Shown piece after piece: positions 53,966-64,000 of a DNA stretch of 64,000 nucleotides; within the stretch, counting starts at the first letter, position 1, and each line of letters starts with the position of its first letter. The notes beneath the pieces were generated by a model. That model was not told the DNA's origin and did no database searches. It was given only the letters and a program-made list of their open reading frames with translations. Source of the stretch: Ilyonectria destructans (taxonomy: Eukaryota > Ascomycota > Sordariomycetes > Hypocreales > Nectriaceae); NCBI GenBank assembly GCA_020740775.1, contig JAHEWK010000006.1, forward strand, positions 1,674,001-1,738,000. The letters run 5' to 3'. The translations under genes were made by a program, and so were the position numbers.

Positions 53966-56900
53966 TTTGTCCGTGTTCCTGGTGTTATTTGAGGATACGG
54001 GCCGGGGAGAGTCTGTCGAAGCTGTACAGCCGAAGGGATGATGTCGTGAAGTTGCGCCAAGTGTCTGGTTCCGGGTGGGGGAGGGGTTGAACGCCGAACG
54101 AGGCCCGGAACGGAGGGGTCTCAGGTGCTGAGCTTACAACAGACGCGGGAAGAGCGAAAAGGGATCGTGTGAAATATAATGCAGAGATTTTGTTCGATAA
54201 AACATAACAATAATTTTCTATTATTGAGCAATTGGTGTTCAGCATCAGCTATAATGTTATGCGACGAAGCTCGATGGCGGGGCACATTGGCGAAGCTGTC
54301 ATGACGCAATTGGCAATTTGCGACCCGAACCGAAGATACTAATGAGTTAGTCTCGCTCGCCATTGGAACATAGGTAGCTTCCCAGTCTCCGAAGCGCTGT
54401 ACTCTTTTTTTCCTGGATTTATTTCTCTTCAAATCAATGCACATAGTTCCATATTCCTACGTCTATTAAGCATTGCCTTCATTATCTTTGACGGAGAGGG
54501 GCAGCCTTGGTGAGGACCAGTCGACAAATCATGATTTAAAAGCAAGTGCCTGCAAGCCAAGCTATCAAGCTTGCGTTATCGTGCTTCAGCCTCTTGATAA
54601 GGCAAGTCATAATCACCGGCCCGGTTTCCTGCAGTTTAAACGGAGTCGTGACCCAGGACAGCGAGACCTGGGAGAAGATCAACAGCGTAAGTAGGGCTCG
54701 CCATCGAACGCAACACCGGCTTCTCAACCTCCGGGTAATTCAGGAAACGGATATCCCCGCCGCATCCCAACTTGGACGCTCCATGTGATCATCAGACCCA
54801 ATCGCAGAGGATTCGTGGTCTTGCGTGTTGTATCACAGGTACATTTATTTATAACCCACCCTCCGGACTTGTCGCCGCGAATCGAAGGAGGGGGCCAGCA
54901 ACAATAATCGGATCACCCGGCTTCCTAGTCTGCATGATGCGAAGGCAAAACAAAAACAGTCAGAGCATTGCATGTGAGACCTTGTCGGGACTACGCAAGC
55001 GCAAGTGACGGCCTTCCTGATGCCGCTGCTGGAGAATGTCAGGGCGCATGGCGGAAGATACGGGAGACAAGGTTAGCGAGTGGAGTGGCCCTCGAGACGG
55101 CGTCCAGCGAGATAATGCAAAGTCGAGGGTTGACGAAGCTCTACAATCCAGGGGCCAGATACCAACGAGATACGCCCCAATCATGACGGGAGGAGACTGT
55201 GCCTATACCATGGAGTACATGGCCAGGTGCTAGACGGGATGGCACGAGCTGCCACATTGGTGGTGTCGACGGAGGAGGGGTAAGCGTACAAGACCGTACG
55301 AGGACTGTGTGCTCCTTTTGCCGGGCTTTCGTTTCGCAAGATTCGGGAAAAGAAGACTAGCAAAGATCTTCAATTCAGTCGGATGCGTCCCGGGGCCATT
55401 TGATTTGATTTGAAATGTGAGGCCGTCGGATGGTCCCGTTGATGGGCAATTCAGAAGTATCGGGGGCCCTGCCGACGCTTGGTCGGTGAGGGTACGTACC
55501 TTTCTGTTGAGACGGTCATTTTAGACAATACCCACGGTGAGCCTCATCCTTCACCTCGCCCTTGTCAGTACCAGGTCAAACTCGGTGAAGCGAGGCACGG
55601 CCGCACGGGGGGCTGGTCAAACAAGCACAGTTCAACAGTTTCATGCCCCGTTTCCAAAACTTTCCAAAATAGCAACGCGAAAAGGCTCCGTTGAAATTGG
55701 CCATTTCCTGGTGCCGCCTCAACGACCACCCCCGGCCTGGTTGCTGTCTGGTTGCTGTTCGCTGGATGCTGGACCCGGGCCCCCGAGATATGCCTGGAAT
55801 GGATCAGCCACCGACCGACTCAACAAGACAAAGACACCAGCACAAACAACACGTGCTTCACCCCTGGACGGGCACTGGCACGCCCCCGGGCCGCTGCCGT
55901 AGGCGGTGGGCGTCCCTGGTTGTGCTGCTCCCAGGTTGTGCTGCCCTCCTTGTGCAGGGCGGCAGCCAGGAATCGGGCGGTACCGAAATCATGTACATGG
56001 CTGGCAGCTACGGAGTACTCACTACACCATCCGCAGCATTGAGCAATGACCCTTGAAGATGCCGACCACGGAGACGAAAGTCGGACGAGATGGACGGTTC
56101 TCCGAAGATGGGCCTCGTAACTACGAAGAATTAATATCGGAATCAGAAGATGTTGCTCCTTCCTCATTGCCGATATCGCCAGCAGTCGGTCCCGGTGGTC
56201 CGCGGCAATGCCCAGCAGCAGTGCCGACGGAAAAATCGAGAGACAGCATGTGTGCCTGGGACACAGAGGGCAGAGACTAGCGGCCAACGTCCCCGGTCAA
56301 AAGGGGACTCCCGAGCAACTGGGATGGCGGGTTCCTGAGTCCCGTGGATTACAAGCCTTGGCCTGCCTGCTCTTCTCCTTGCTGCTGCGGACGTGGGGAC
56401 CGAAGGGAACCCGAAGGAAAGGGCCCTGTTCGGTATTCGGTGTCACGGCTCGCCCTGGAGCTCGAGCTTGAATTCTGGGTTTGTGCGCGCTGCACACAGC
56501 TCTCTTCCAGTGACCCCCAGTTCCAATACCCCAGTGCCGTGCCGACAAGCGACGTTAGCTTGGTTGCCGCTTTTGGTGAGGACGACCCAGGAAGACCCTG
56601 GGGGAGCCCTTTGAAAGGTTGTCCCTGAGAGAGGCCGAGGGGGAAATAGAGATGAGTCGCCGGTTTCACCTTGATTCATGTTCGAGTCTGGATGTCGTTG
56701 ATTGCGCGTCCCCTATCGTGGCTTAGCTGTGTTGTTTGAGTCCCATCCATCGAGCTTGAAGCGTCGACGGCAAATCTCGAAGCTCAGCTAAGACACCCCC
56801 ACCACGTTGACCAGATCTTCCACCGTTCCCCTGCCGAGCCTAGATTGATCAGCAGGGAAACATGGGGGGGAGAGGTGCGTATCGCTTAAAGCAGCGCTGC

Positions 56901-58269
56901 TCCACTTCGCAGTGGCCTTCCATCCCTCTGAAGCTTTCTCAACGAGTTCCAATTCCAGTTCCGTTCGCTCCCTTGTGCGATTTCCGACGGAGAGGGGGGC
57001 AAGAAAGGACGACGCATGTGCCGTAGCAGGTACAGCGCAGTACGGCAGGCTTGTAAGCTGCATTGAAAGGAAGCCTTGGAGATGACGCCACCGCCATTCG
57101 TGTCCACAGTGCTCCTCGGAGGAACGTAGTGGATAGAACGCTGGAAAGCAGAGCACGTGGCGGTTTCTAGCTCCAGGTTTCTTTTGGCTGTCGAGGCTAG
57201 GGCCTGGACTGATGAGTCCCCGTGACACGTACGCTGAGGGCCTGGGATTTGGTCTGGATTCCCTTCAGCGCTGTTCTCTCGGAGTGGAAACTGAGACACA
57301 CGCATTTCCCTGTTCCCCAGCGGGAACGGCAGTGCAAGCTGGTGACAGGGCGGCGCCGCGGGTGAGGCGTCATGATTGGATCTCAACACGGCCCATGGCC
57401 TGGTTTCCCCGCTGCGATGGTGGTCTGCCAGTGGAGACGGTGCATGCATGGCGCGTGCGTTGCGTGTGTGCGTGAGCTTGTGCAGGTGTCGGTCAGAGAA
57501 ACATTGCGCGGTACGGGGAGCTTTGAGTGCATCGACGGACCCAACAACGACCCTCCACGTCCCCTGTTTTCTTCCAGCCCGGCCCTGTCCCGCGAAGTGA
57601 CGGGTGACCACCCTGAGCTAGAGGCTGGAGCTCATTGACCGATGGGCTTTGTCCCCAGTGGGTGTGTACGAAGTACCAAGTCGAGCTCGGGGCGGCGGAC
57701 CGCCAGCGGTGGTTGCAATTGTGTAATAGCAAGGAGGATGAAGTCCGGAGTTTGAATAGTGTAGATGTGTACTACGTAGTAGAGGATGTGTAGAGTCACA
57801 CCCCCTTCCCCTTCCCCCTTCCCCCCATCGGCATAGCCCATCCCCATTATGCCATTGTCTAGCACTGCACGCACTGAGTTGTAGTCGTACGAACATCTAT
57901 ATCTAGAGCTCCCAGTCTGTCCCGTCCCTCCCGTTTCCCCCCCTCCATCTTGTCCTACATCTTATCCCCCCATATCATCTCCATACCAACCTCGTCCTCA
58001 CTCATCTTAACTCTGTCACTTCTTATCTGCTGCCATTCCCAACGCAGCCCACCCGGACCTTCCATCCCTCAACATCCAATTCTCCCCCCCAACCGCCTCC
58101 ATTGTCTAGGAGCCAATTCCGTGACTCTTATCAGCATCTCGTCTTCGGGGTCGCCTGATTGCCATTGTCCAGCCGTCACCGCTGCTGCATACACATATAA
58201 GCTCGGCTCCCCAGCCAAGTCTCGTAGTCCTCTTCTACACACAAACCCACCCAAACCACATCCATCACA
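53966..58269. other. 4.3-kb stretch with no recognised gene
   Basis: Open frames here are many, short and overlapping in several frames (for example around 55.5-56.6 and 56.8-57.6 kb on both strands), with low-complexity composition and no family resemblance. It may contain a non-coding transcript or a lineage-specific gene with several introns that I could not assemble. The final 300 bp is CT-rich leader of the gene at 58270, with a TATA-like atataag at 58196-58202. Confidence 0.45.
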
Positions 58270-58931
58270 ATGTCGAGAATCACCGCTCCCGCCTCAAAAC
58301 TGTCCCGCGCCATCTTGGACTCCCAGCGCAGCTCTGGCGCGGTCCTGATGCCCAAGTACGACGAGCTCCTGCGCACCCGCCGCGCCGATGAGGTATGCTT
58401 TACTGCAATGGGATAGACTTCAATCTCATTACTCTCCCACTATCATGGACGTCTTGACTAACCATTTCCCAGTCTCGTCACATCACCACCACCCACCGCC
58501 CCACCCCTCAGCCCTCCATCACCAACCGCGCCAGGCCTCTGATGCAGGGCTTCCACTCATCCACGCCCAGCCAGACTCCCTCCGCCCACCTCGACGCAAC
58601 CGTGCTCCCTCCGCTGCACCCGGTCCCCGTGACGTCGGAGCCTCTTCCCCGCATGCCCCTCCTCCCGGACAACTACGGCGCCTACCACGCCTCGCTCTCC
58701 GACGCCGCCGACCTCAGCGCCCGCTTCCACGCCGGCGCCATCGTCGCCTCCGACCCGGACAACGTCGTCCCCGGTGCGCCCCTCGCCGCGGTTGAGGGCG
58801 TCACCATGGACGGCGTCGAGCTCAAGTTTGCCCACGAGCAGCCCCGGGATCAGGACCAAAGCACCCTCATCGTGGACCTGTGGCAGGGCATTGTCGAGGA
58901 TGTCATAGGCAGCCAGAAGAAGACCACCTGA
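58270..58931 (+). CDS. Unknown small protein with possible mitochondrial presequence
   Basis: Exons 58270-58392 and 58473-58931, 80-nt intron (gtatgc, gactaac, tttcccag), 193 residues. The N terminus MSRITAPASKLSRAILDSQR is Ser/Arg-rich and free of acidic residues for the first 16 positions, as in mitochondrial presequences. GVELKFAHEQPRDQDQSTLI and VDLWQGIVEDVIGSQ near the C terminus look structured. I recognise no family. It is tail-to-tail with GLE2, 0.5 kb away. Confidence 0.72.
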
Positions 58932-59463
58932 TGGCCAGCTCCGCATCAATGGTCCGAAATTGTCACGATACGGGGGTGTTATGCCAAGGTGACGGTCTTT
59001 CATGATAACCGACCTTGCTGGAATTGGGGATATAGCGTTGTAATTGCTTCCATGTTTGCGCCAGTATTGCTGCTACGCACTCTAATAGTCTACCTATGCT
59101 CCACTCGAGCTACGAATAGCCTTCATGATCTGGGCGAATCACAAAACTACAAATATTGACTGATTGTTCCAAAGACAAACAAATGGCCAGAATCAATTTC
59201 CCACTCGGTGCTACCTAACATCTTGTGCCATGTGTTGTCTGGTTGTTTGGTGTGATAGTTGTTGTGTTGTATCTATGGTATCATCTCTCGTAACACCTCC
59301 CCATCCACCATGCCTTTTTGTCCACTGGCTCCATTCCACTCCACCACCTCTCCATTTCTCGTTCTCAGTCTCTCTTTTACTGTCGTACATACTTAATAAC
59401 CAAACAAGATAGCCCATTCCATGTCCGCTCACCGCCTAAATCTCCACCCATTACAAACTGCCT
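58932..59463. other. Convergent 3' intergenic region
   Basis: 532 bp between the 58270 gene and GLE2. T/C-rich, no gene seen. Confidence 0.6.
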
Positions 59464-60666
59464 TTACCTCTTCTTCATCGACGGCCGGGGCTTGCACTCG
59501 TCGTTTTGAACCGGGTGCAGCATGACCTTGATCGGATAGTTCTGTGTGTTGTGCTGGTAACCCTTGCTCCAGTCATAGCTGACGGCGTAGGCGAAGATGC
59601 TGCCGTTCTTGTTAAAGGTCGTGGACGTGATGCTACCACCCACGTTAGGGTAGCCTTTAAGACGGTGCTTAGCGTCCTTGTCCCAGAAGTGGAATGTGCC
59701 GTCGGAACCGGCCGTGCTGAAGGTGCCGTGGACGGGGTGGAAGGAGATGTCGTTGACGGCGTAGACGTTGGTGACGCTGTTGGCGGGAGGGTCGCGGTGA
59801 CACTTGAAGGAGAAGTTGGAGCTGGACACGTTAGAGTCTGAGTGGGCATGCGGGCTAACTTTAGGGGCATCATACTTTGAATCCTTATCCTCCACGTACT
59901 GAATCGCGCATCGACCCTCGATACTACCGATAGCGAAGCCGGCCGAGTCGGTGAAGCAGCTCACCACCCTCGTCTGCCACTTCAGGGGGCTCTGGAGGGT
60001 TTTGTAGAACTTGGTCGGGTTCTTGAGGTCGATGACGTTGATGTAGCGGTCGGCCGTGCCGACAACGCAGAGGTTGTCCCGGACATCCATTGTGTAGACT
60101 CGCTCCTGGCACGTCACAGTCGCCGCGGGACCCTGCTGTCGCAGATCCCAGTACTTGACCGTCTTGTCCCAGGATCCAGACACGACCATGGGGCCGCTGC
60201 CGCTGTCGAAGAAGCGGGCGGTCCGCACAGGCTGATCGTGCGTGCCGATGACGATATCCTGCTGCGAGGCGAGATCGCAGACCTTGATGTTCTTGTCGGC
60301 GCCGGCGGAGGCGATCTTCGTTCCATCCTGTTTCTGGGGTTAGCTCACCCTTCCGCAATCTGTGACCCTATCGCGTCCCCCAGGATAGAGAAGAAGTCTT
60401 ACCTTGGAAAAGTCGACATTCAGGACGGGTTGGCTGTGTTCGTAGGCGTGGCGGCCTTGGCTCTGGCCATTCTGGGCAATCTCGTAGATGCGGACCTTGT
60501 TATCCCAGCTGGCGACGGCGAGGAAGTCGGGGCCGTTTGGCGCAGGGGAGAAGGCCAGGTCGGAGACGGCATCAGTGGGAGGGTCGGACAGGGCAACGTC
60601 CAACTTGAGATCGCCGACGGTATTGCTCGCAGACGCGGCCGCGGCGCCCCCAAAGAGTCCCGACAT
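59464..60666 (-). CDS. GLE2: mRNA export factor Gle2/Rae1, WD40 protein
   Basis: Nuclear-pore-associated beta-propeller that binds the GLEBS motif of Nup98-type nucleoporins and acts in poly(A) RNA export. Exons complement(60403-60666) and complement(59464-60327), 75-nt intron with a gctaac branch, 375 residues. The N terminus MSGLFGGAAAASASNTVGD is short and Gly/Ala-rich. Seven blades can be followed, including DAVSDLAFSP, LAVASWDNKVRIYEI, DGTKIASAGADKNIKVCDL, MVVSGSWDKTVKYWDLR, AGFAIGSIEGRCAIQYVE, DISFHPVHGTFSTAGSDGTF and SIFAYAVSYDWSKGYQ. The pattern VEGRCAIQY-like (here IEGRCAIQY) and the DWSKG ending are diagnostic of Rae1. Confidence 0.95.
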
Positions 60667-63600
60667 TGTTGCGGTCGAGGCGAAGAAGGCAAAAAGGGTG
60701 TGGCTGTTTTTTTTTTGCGTCCTCGAGATGGGCGCGTACGACGGGGGCAATCGAAGACGGTGGGTTCGATGGTGAGATGGTCTCGCGAGTCGTAAGAGCA
60801 CAGTTGTTATGGAAAGAGACTCGAGCCGGTCGTCGACGATGGATGCGCCGGTGCTTTGTAGCAGAGATAGATGAACAGGCACGAAGGCAGCTGTCCCAGC
60901 CTTTCCAACACGAAGCTCGGATTGGCTGTTCCGCCGTCACCACGCGGTGAAAAAACGCCTAGGCGTACCCCTGCGCCTGCCTAAGGCCACTCCCCGCAGC
61001 CCCATCACAATAAAAATTCAAATCCGAGCTCCAGCTTTCCCTTTTTCTTTCCTTCTTCACCACCCTCCTCGTTCAAAAAATCGCTATTCGGAGCTCACAC
61101 ACAGAGACGCTTGCTCCGGCAGCGTCTCGCTCCCTTCCATGCTCTGGGAGAAAGTCCCCGGACGTCTCTTTACCGAGAATGCGGAAACGCGCCGCCATAA
61201 AAGCACAGCGGCTGACCTCCGCGCCCAGGCCCTCTCCTTGCGCCGGCCCTGTCCACCGTTATATCCTCACAACCAACCCAGCCTCGAAGCTTCTGCTCGG
61301 TTCCCTGGCCCTCATGGATGACGATATGAGTCCGAGCCAGGGTCTCGACGGTCCCTTGGAACTGGTGCGCGCGTGAGGGGAGGTGGGTAGCCGCTTGGTG
61401 CCTGCGAGTGTGGTGTCGGGCGCAGAGGACTTGTTGTCGAGGTTGATAGGTATGCGATTGCCCGGCGAAAGCTGGGTTACTCAATGGGGCTCATTCTTGA
61501 CGCGAGGGGGGTGCCACCGTCGACCTTGCGGCGACGATTCCCTCTTTTTCACACTCTAAACTTCACTGGAAGTTCCCTCGAGGGAATCGAAACTGTTTTC
61601 GAGACGGGGTTCAAGTTCACATGATGATGACCAATATTAGAGTCAAGCACTGAGGCAGGAAAAACCTGCCGATGCTGAGAAACATATTTAAAATGTCAAC
61701 TGAACAACTTGAACCCCGATCGTTTCTGTTTCAGATCCAGTCGTTGGTTATTAGAGTCTTAGATAGATATTCTCGTTCCTTTGATGCACACTTGACGTCA
61801 ATGCCAACTCCCCAACACCTGGAGGTTCATCCCAGCTGTCCGTAGACTTGCAACATGATATGGTCTTTCGGCCATGTCATTTTTCTGGGAAAGTTCTTCT
61901 GCGTTGTTCCTGGAGGCCAGATGAAGGCGAAATCTCGAGTCATCCTCAGGCCATGCGAGATCGCGGTCACCCATGATGGCCATTACGTCGTTTAGCCCTG
62001 TCAGCCCAGGTGTTCGCCCTGGACACCTCGGGGAACCGATAGCAGGCTCTCCCCTCCAGCGTCGGTAATAAGGTCAACAATTGACGTCGCTCCATGAGGC
62101 TTTGTTGACGCTTGATGTTGCGTACACTGTTCCCAGATCCATGTTTGGCAGAATATCTGTACAAATGGCCGATGCACTAGACCGAATCAAAGGGTCACCA
62201 ACCTATCGTTCAAAAACCACGCTTGACTTGACTTGTAGGTCTACGCATACCTCCGGCAATCAAACCAAAGGGAATTAAATTTACCGCCACACTCCAGTCA
62301 GCTCAGTAGCGTTGGTGATATCCGATGCCATCACTCGCATTGATGGCAATTAACCACCCCGTAACGACCCAACCCGAGAATGCCTATCTTTGTTCACTAA
62401 ATCTCCTGCACTGTTCCTGGAACGCGAACACAATGTCGAACATTCGGTACTGGAAATGCAGCTTGGTATATTCGTGAAACCACATCCACACTTCTGTCAG
62501 GGCCTCTCAGAGGTTGAGACTTATATAGTCTCCAACAACAGGCTCAAGACCAGGTTGACACACATGTACGATGGGTTAATGAGCCAGCCATTGCTTCTTT
62601 GTGAATGCAAAATCTATCGTTAAGGAGAACTGCTAAAGACGATTGTCGGGCAAGGAGGCCACCTCTCTCCGTGGACCAGGCGAAGATGAGGCATGCGCAA
62701 TCAGTCACTTCTCAGACGAGAATCCCTATTACAATACTGTGATCAAATCTCGATCTCATTGGCGCGTCGTGCGCTCGTGATTCTCGCACTGTTAGAGGAT
62801 CCTATCAAGCCGGCAGTGAGGGAGCTCCCCACGGCGCCGAATTCCCTCGGCAAAAAAGACAACACCCACTCGATCTGACGAGTTGGCGTTACAGAAGCCG
62901 GAATCATTTTTCCCCGGGTTCGACGGCAATGTATGTGCACCTATAACAAAACTAAAGACAGTGATTTCAATCACAGGAACGTTGGAACCAAGCTGATCGG
63001 CAAGAACATTGTGATGATCCAGCTGATCTCAAAGGAGGCATCGAACCACACCGCATCCTCGCACCATCTCCAGCATGATGGTTTCGTCCCAGTTGCAACA
63101 GTACCGGAAGGATCATGGTATCATCGACCCAGCCAAGAAAGCGGCATGCGAAGCTGAAGTCGGCGTGGTTTAACGGTGTGGCTTGCTTGCTGCGGAACTC
63201 ATGACGGAATGTCGCGAGGTATAAAACTCACAAGGTGCAACACCGTTCAACATATGGAGGCAGTATTATGTACTCTTCAGGTTTGACCAGGGCCCCTGTA
63301 TCAGGTGGTTGGGGGGGTTTTGTCCTACTGCGTAGTTCTCAGGGCGCCCCAGTCACCAGTGAAGAATATCCCCCAAGTGTTTCGTTGTACGGTGGGTAGG
63401 GTCCCATTTTCCCTGACAGGCTGACACCCATATCGCGACGTCCAAAATAGCTCTGGATCAAAGTTTATCTTGCAACTTCGCTCGCTTAAACACACGTCAG
63501 GAGTCGGAAGTCGGTCTCGGTATCGTCTTGTCACAGTCTCATCTTCATCCAGAGTCGCCAGGCGAGCGTCCGGGACCACGGCACAGGCAGGGTAGCATTT

Positions 63601-64000
63601 CTACACGACGTTTGCCGGGCGGCGCAAAGGCCTTTTGGCGACGCCTGCGCAACCTACCCTCCCTCGTCCGTCTTCCCCGCGATCGAATGCGGGCGATGGG
63701 CCCCGAGGTACGCCCACCGCTGCATCATGGGCTTGCGACAAGGAGCCGTTGCGCTGCGAGGGAGGTGGTGGCTGAGTGGGTGTGCGGACGGCCGAGGGGA
63801 TTGGGCCGTGGAGAATCCTGGTCGTAGGGTTGGGCTTCCGGAACGCGTCGACATGATCCGATGCGGGGATTCGGTGCCCTTGGGAAAGGTCCTTGCAGAA
63901 GAGAAGTAGAAGCGTGAAGAAGCGTGGACTGTCAACTCGTCAAGGGTGGTGACTGTCCTCTTTGCCTTGGCCTTTTGCAGCTTGACGTCTCTCGACAATG
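60667..64000. other. Right-edge intergenic region, no gene supported
   Basis: 3.3 kb beyond the GLE2 start. The first few hundred bases are its promoter and leader. Frames such as plus 60947-61321 and minus 63654-63998 have no recognisable content. A 14-bp palindrome and a 13-bp inverted repeat lie at 61572-61718. A gene continuing beyond 64000 cannot be excluded. Confidence 0.45.
61605..61718. repeat. 13-bp perfect inverted repeat around an 88-bp spacer
   Basis: cggggttcaagtt at 61605-61617 and its exact complement aacttgaaccccg at 61706-61718, with partial similarity continuing outward. The size would fit a miniature-element relic or a large hairpin. Confidence 0.6.

Noticed and set aside
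55537..56669. Several overlapping frames of 80-120 codons on both strands
   Set aside because: Open in three or more frames at once, so composition-driven rather than coding.
63654..63998. A 114-codon minus frame reaching the window edge
   Set aside because: Arg/Ser/Pro-rich, no recognised motif; could only be judged with sequence beyond 64000.

Overview
The window is nuclear DNA from a filamentous ascomycete, most likely a Sordariomycete. The evidence is the short GT-AG introns (mostly 50-75 nt) with CTAAC-type branch points, a fungus-type complex I 21.3 kDa subunit, a HET-domain gene, and pseudogenes whose stop codons look like repeat-induced point mutation (RIP). No rRNA, tRNA, CRISPR array or intact transposon was recognised by eye.

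0-14 kb is a housekeeping block. It holds the eIF2B beta subunit, a large low-complexity protein with a polyglutamine tract and collagen-like repeats, the NatA catalytic subunit Naa10, a short-chain dehydrogenase, the Fe-S adaptor Lto1, the complex I 21.3 kDa subunit and a nuclear Dot5-type thiol peroxidase. 14-20 kb continues with a 46-residue membrane microprotein split over four exons, a mitochondrial NAD/nucleotide-type carrier and complex III subunit Qcr7. Lto1, the complex I subunit, the carrier, Qcr7 and possibly the microprotein give a local concentration of mitochondria-related genes. 20-26 kb holds a Ubp3-type deubiquitinase and the Sae2/CtIP resection factor.

26.3-31.2 kb is AT-richer and gene-poor, with only doubtful or degraded reading frames. 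31-35 kb has a seven-knuckle CCHC zinc-finger protein (Gis2/CNBP type) with micro-exons, and a cytochrome b5-acyl-CoA dehydrogenase fusion. 35-38.4 kb is a decayed accessory island with an alpha/beta-hydrolase pseudogene and a short-chain-dehydrogenase pseudogene, each broken by in-frame stops, plus diverged repeats differing mainly by transitions. It is followed by an apparently intact HET-domain gene. 42.5-44.4 kb encodes a flavin amine oxidase.

45.7-52.4 kb is the 2183-residue autophagy lipid-transfer protein Atg2. It is followed by a family 8 glycosyltransferase, a 4.3 kb stretch without a recognised gene, a small unknown protein with a possible mitochondrial presequence, and the mRNA export factor Gle2/Rae1. 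The last 3.3 kb holds no supported gene.

Gene models were built by hand from splice signals, reading-frame continuity and remembered family sequence. All family names rest on motif recognition; no database search was run.
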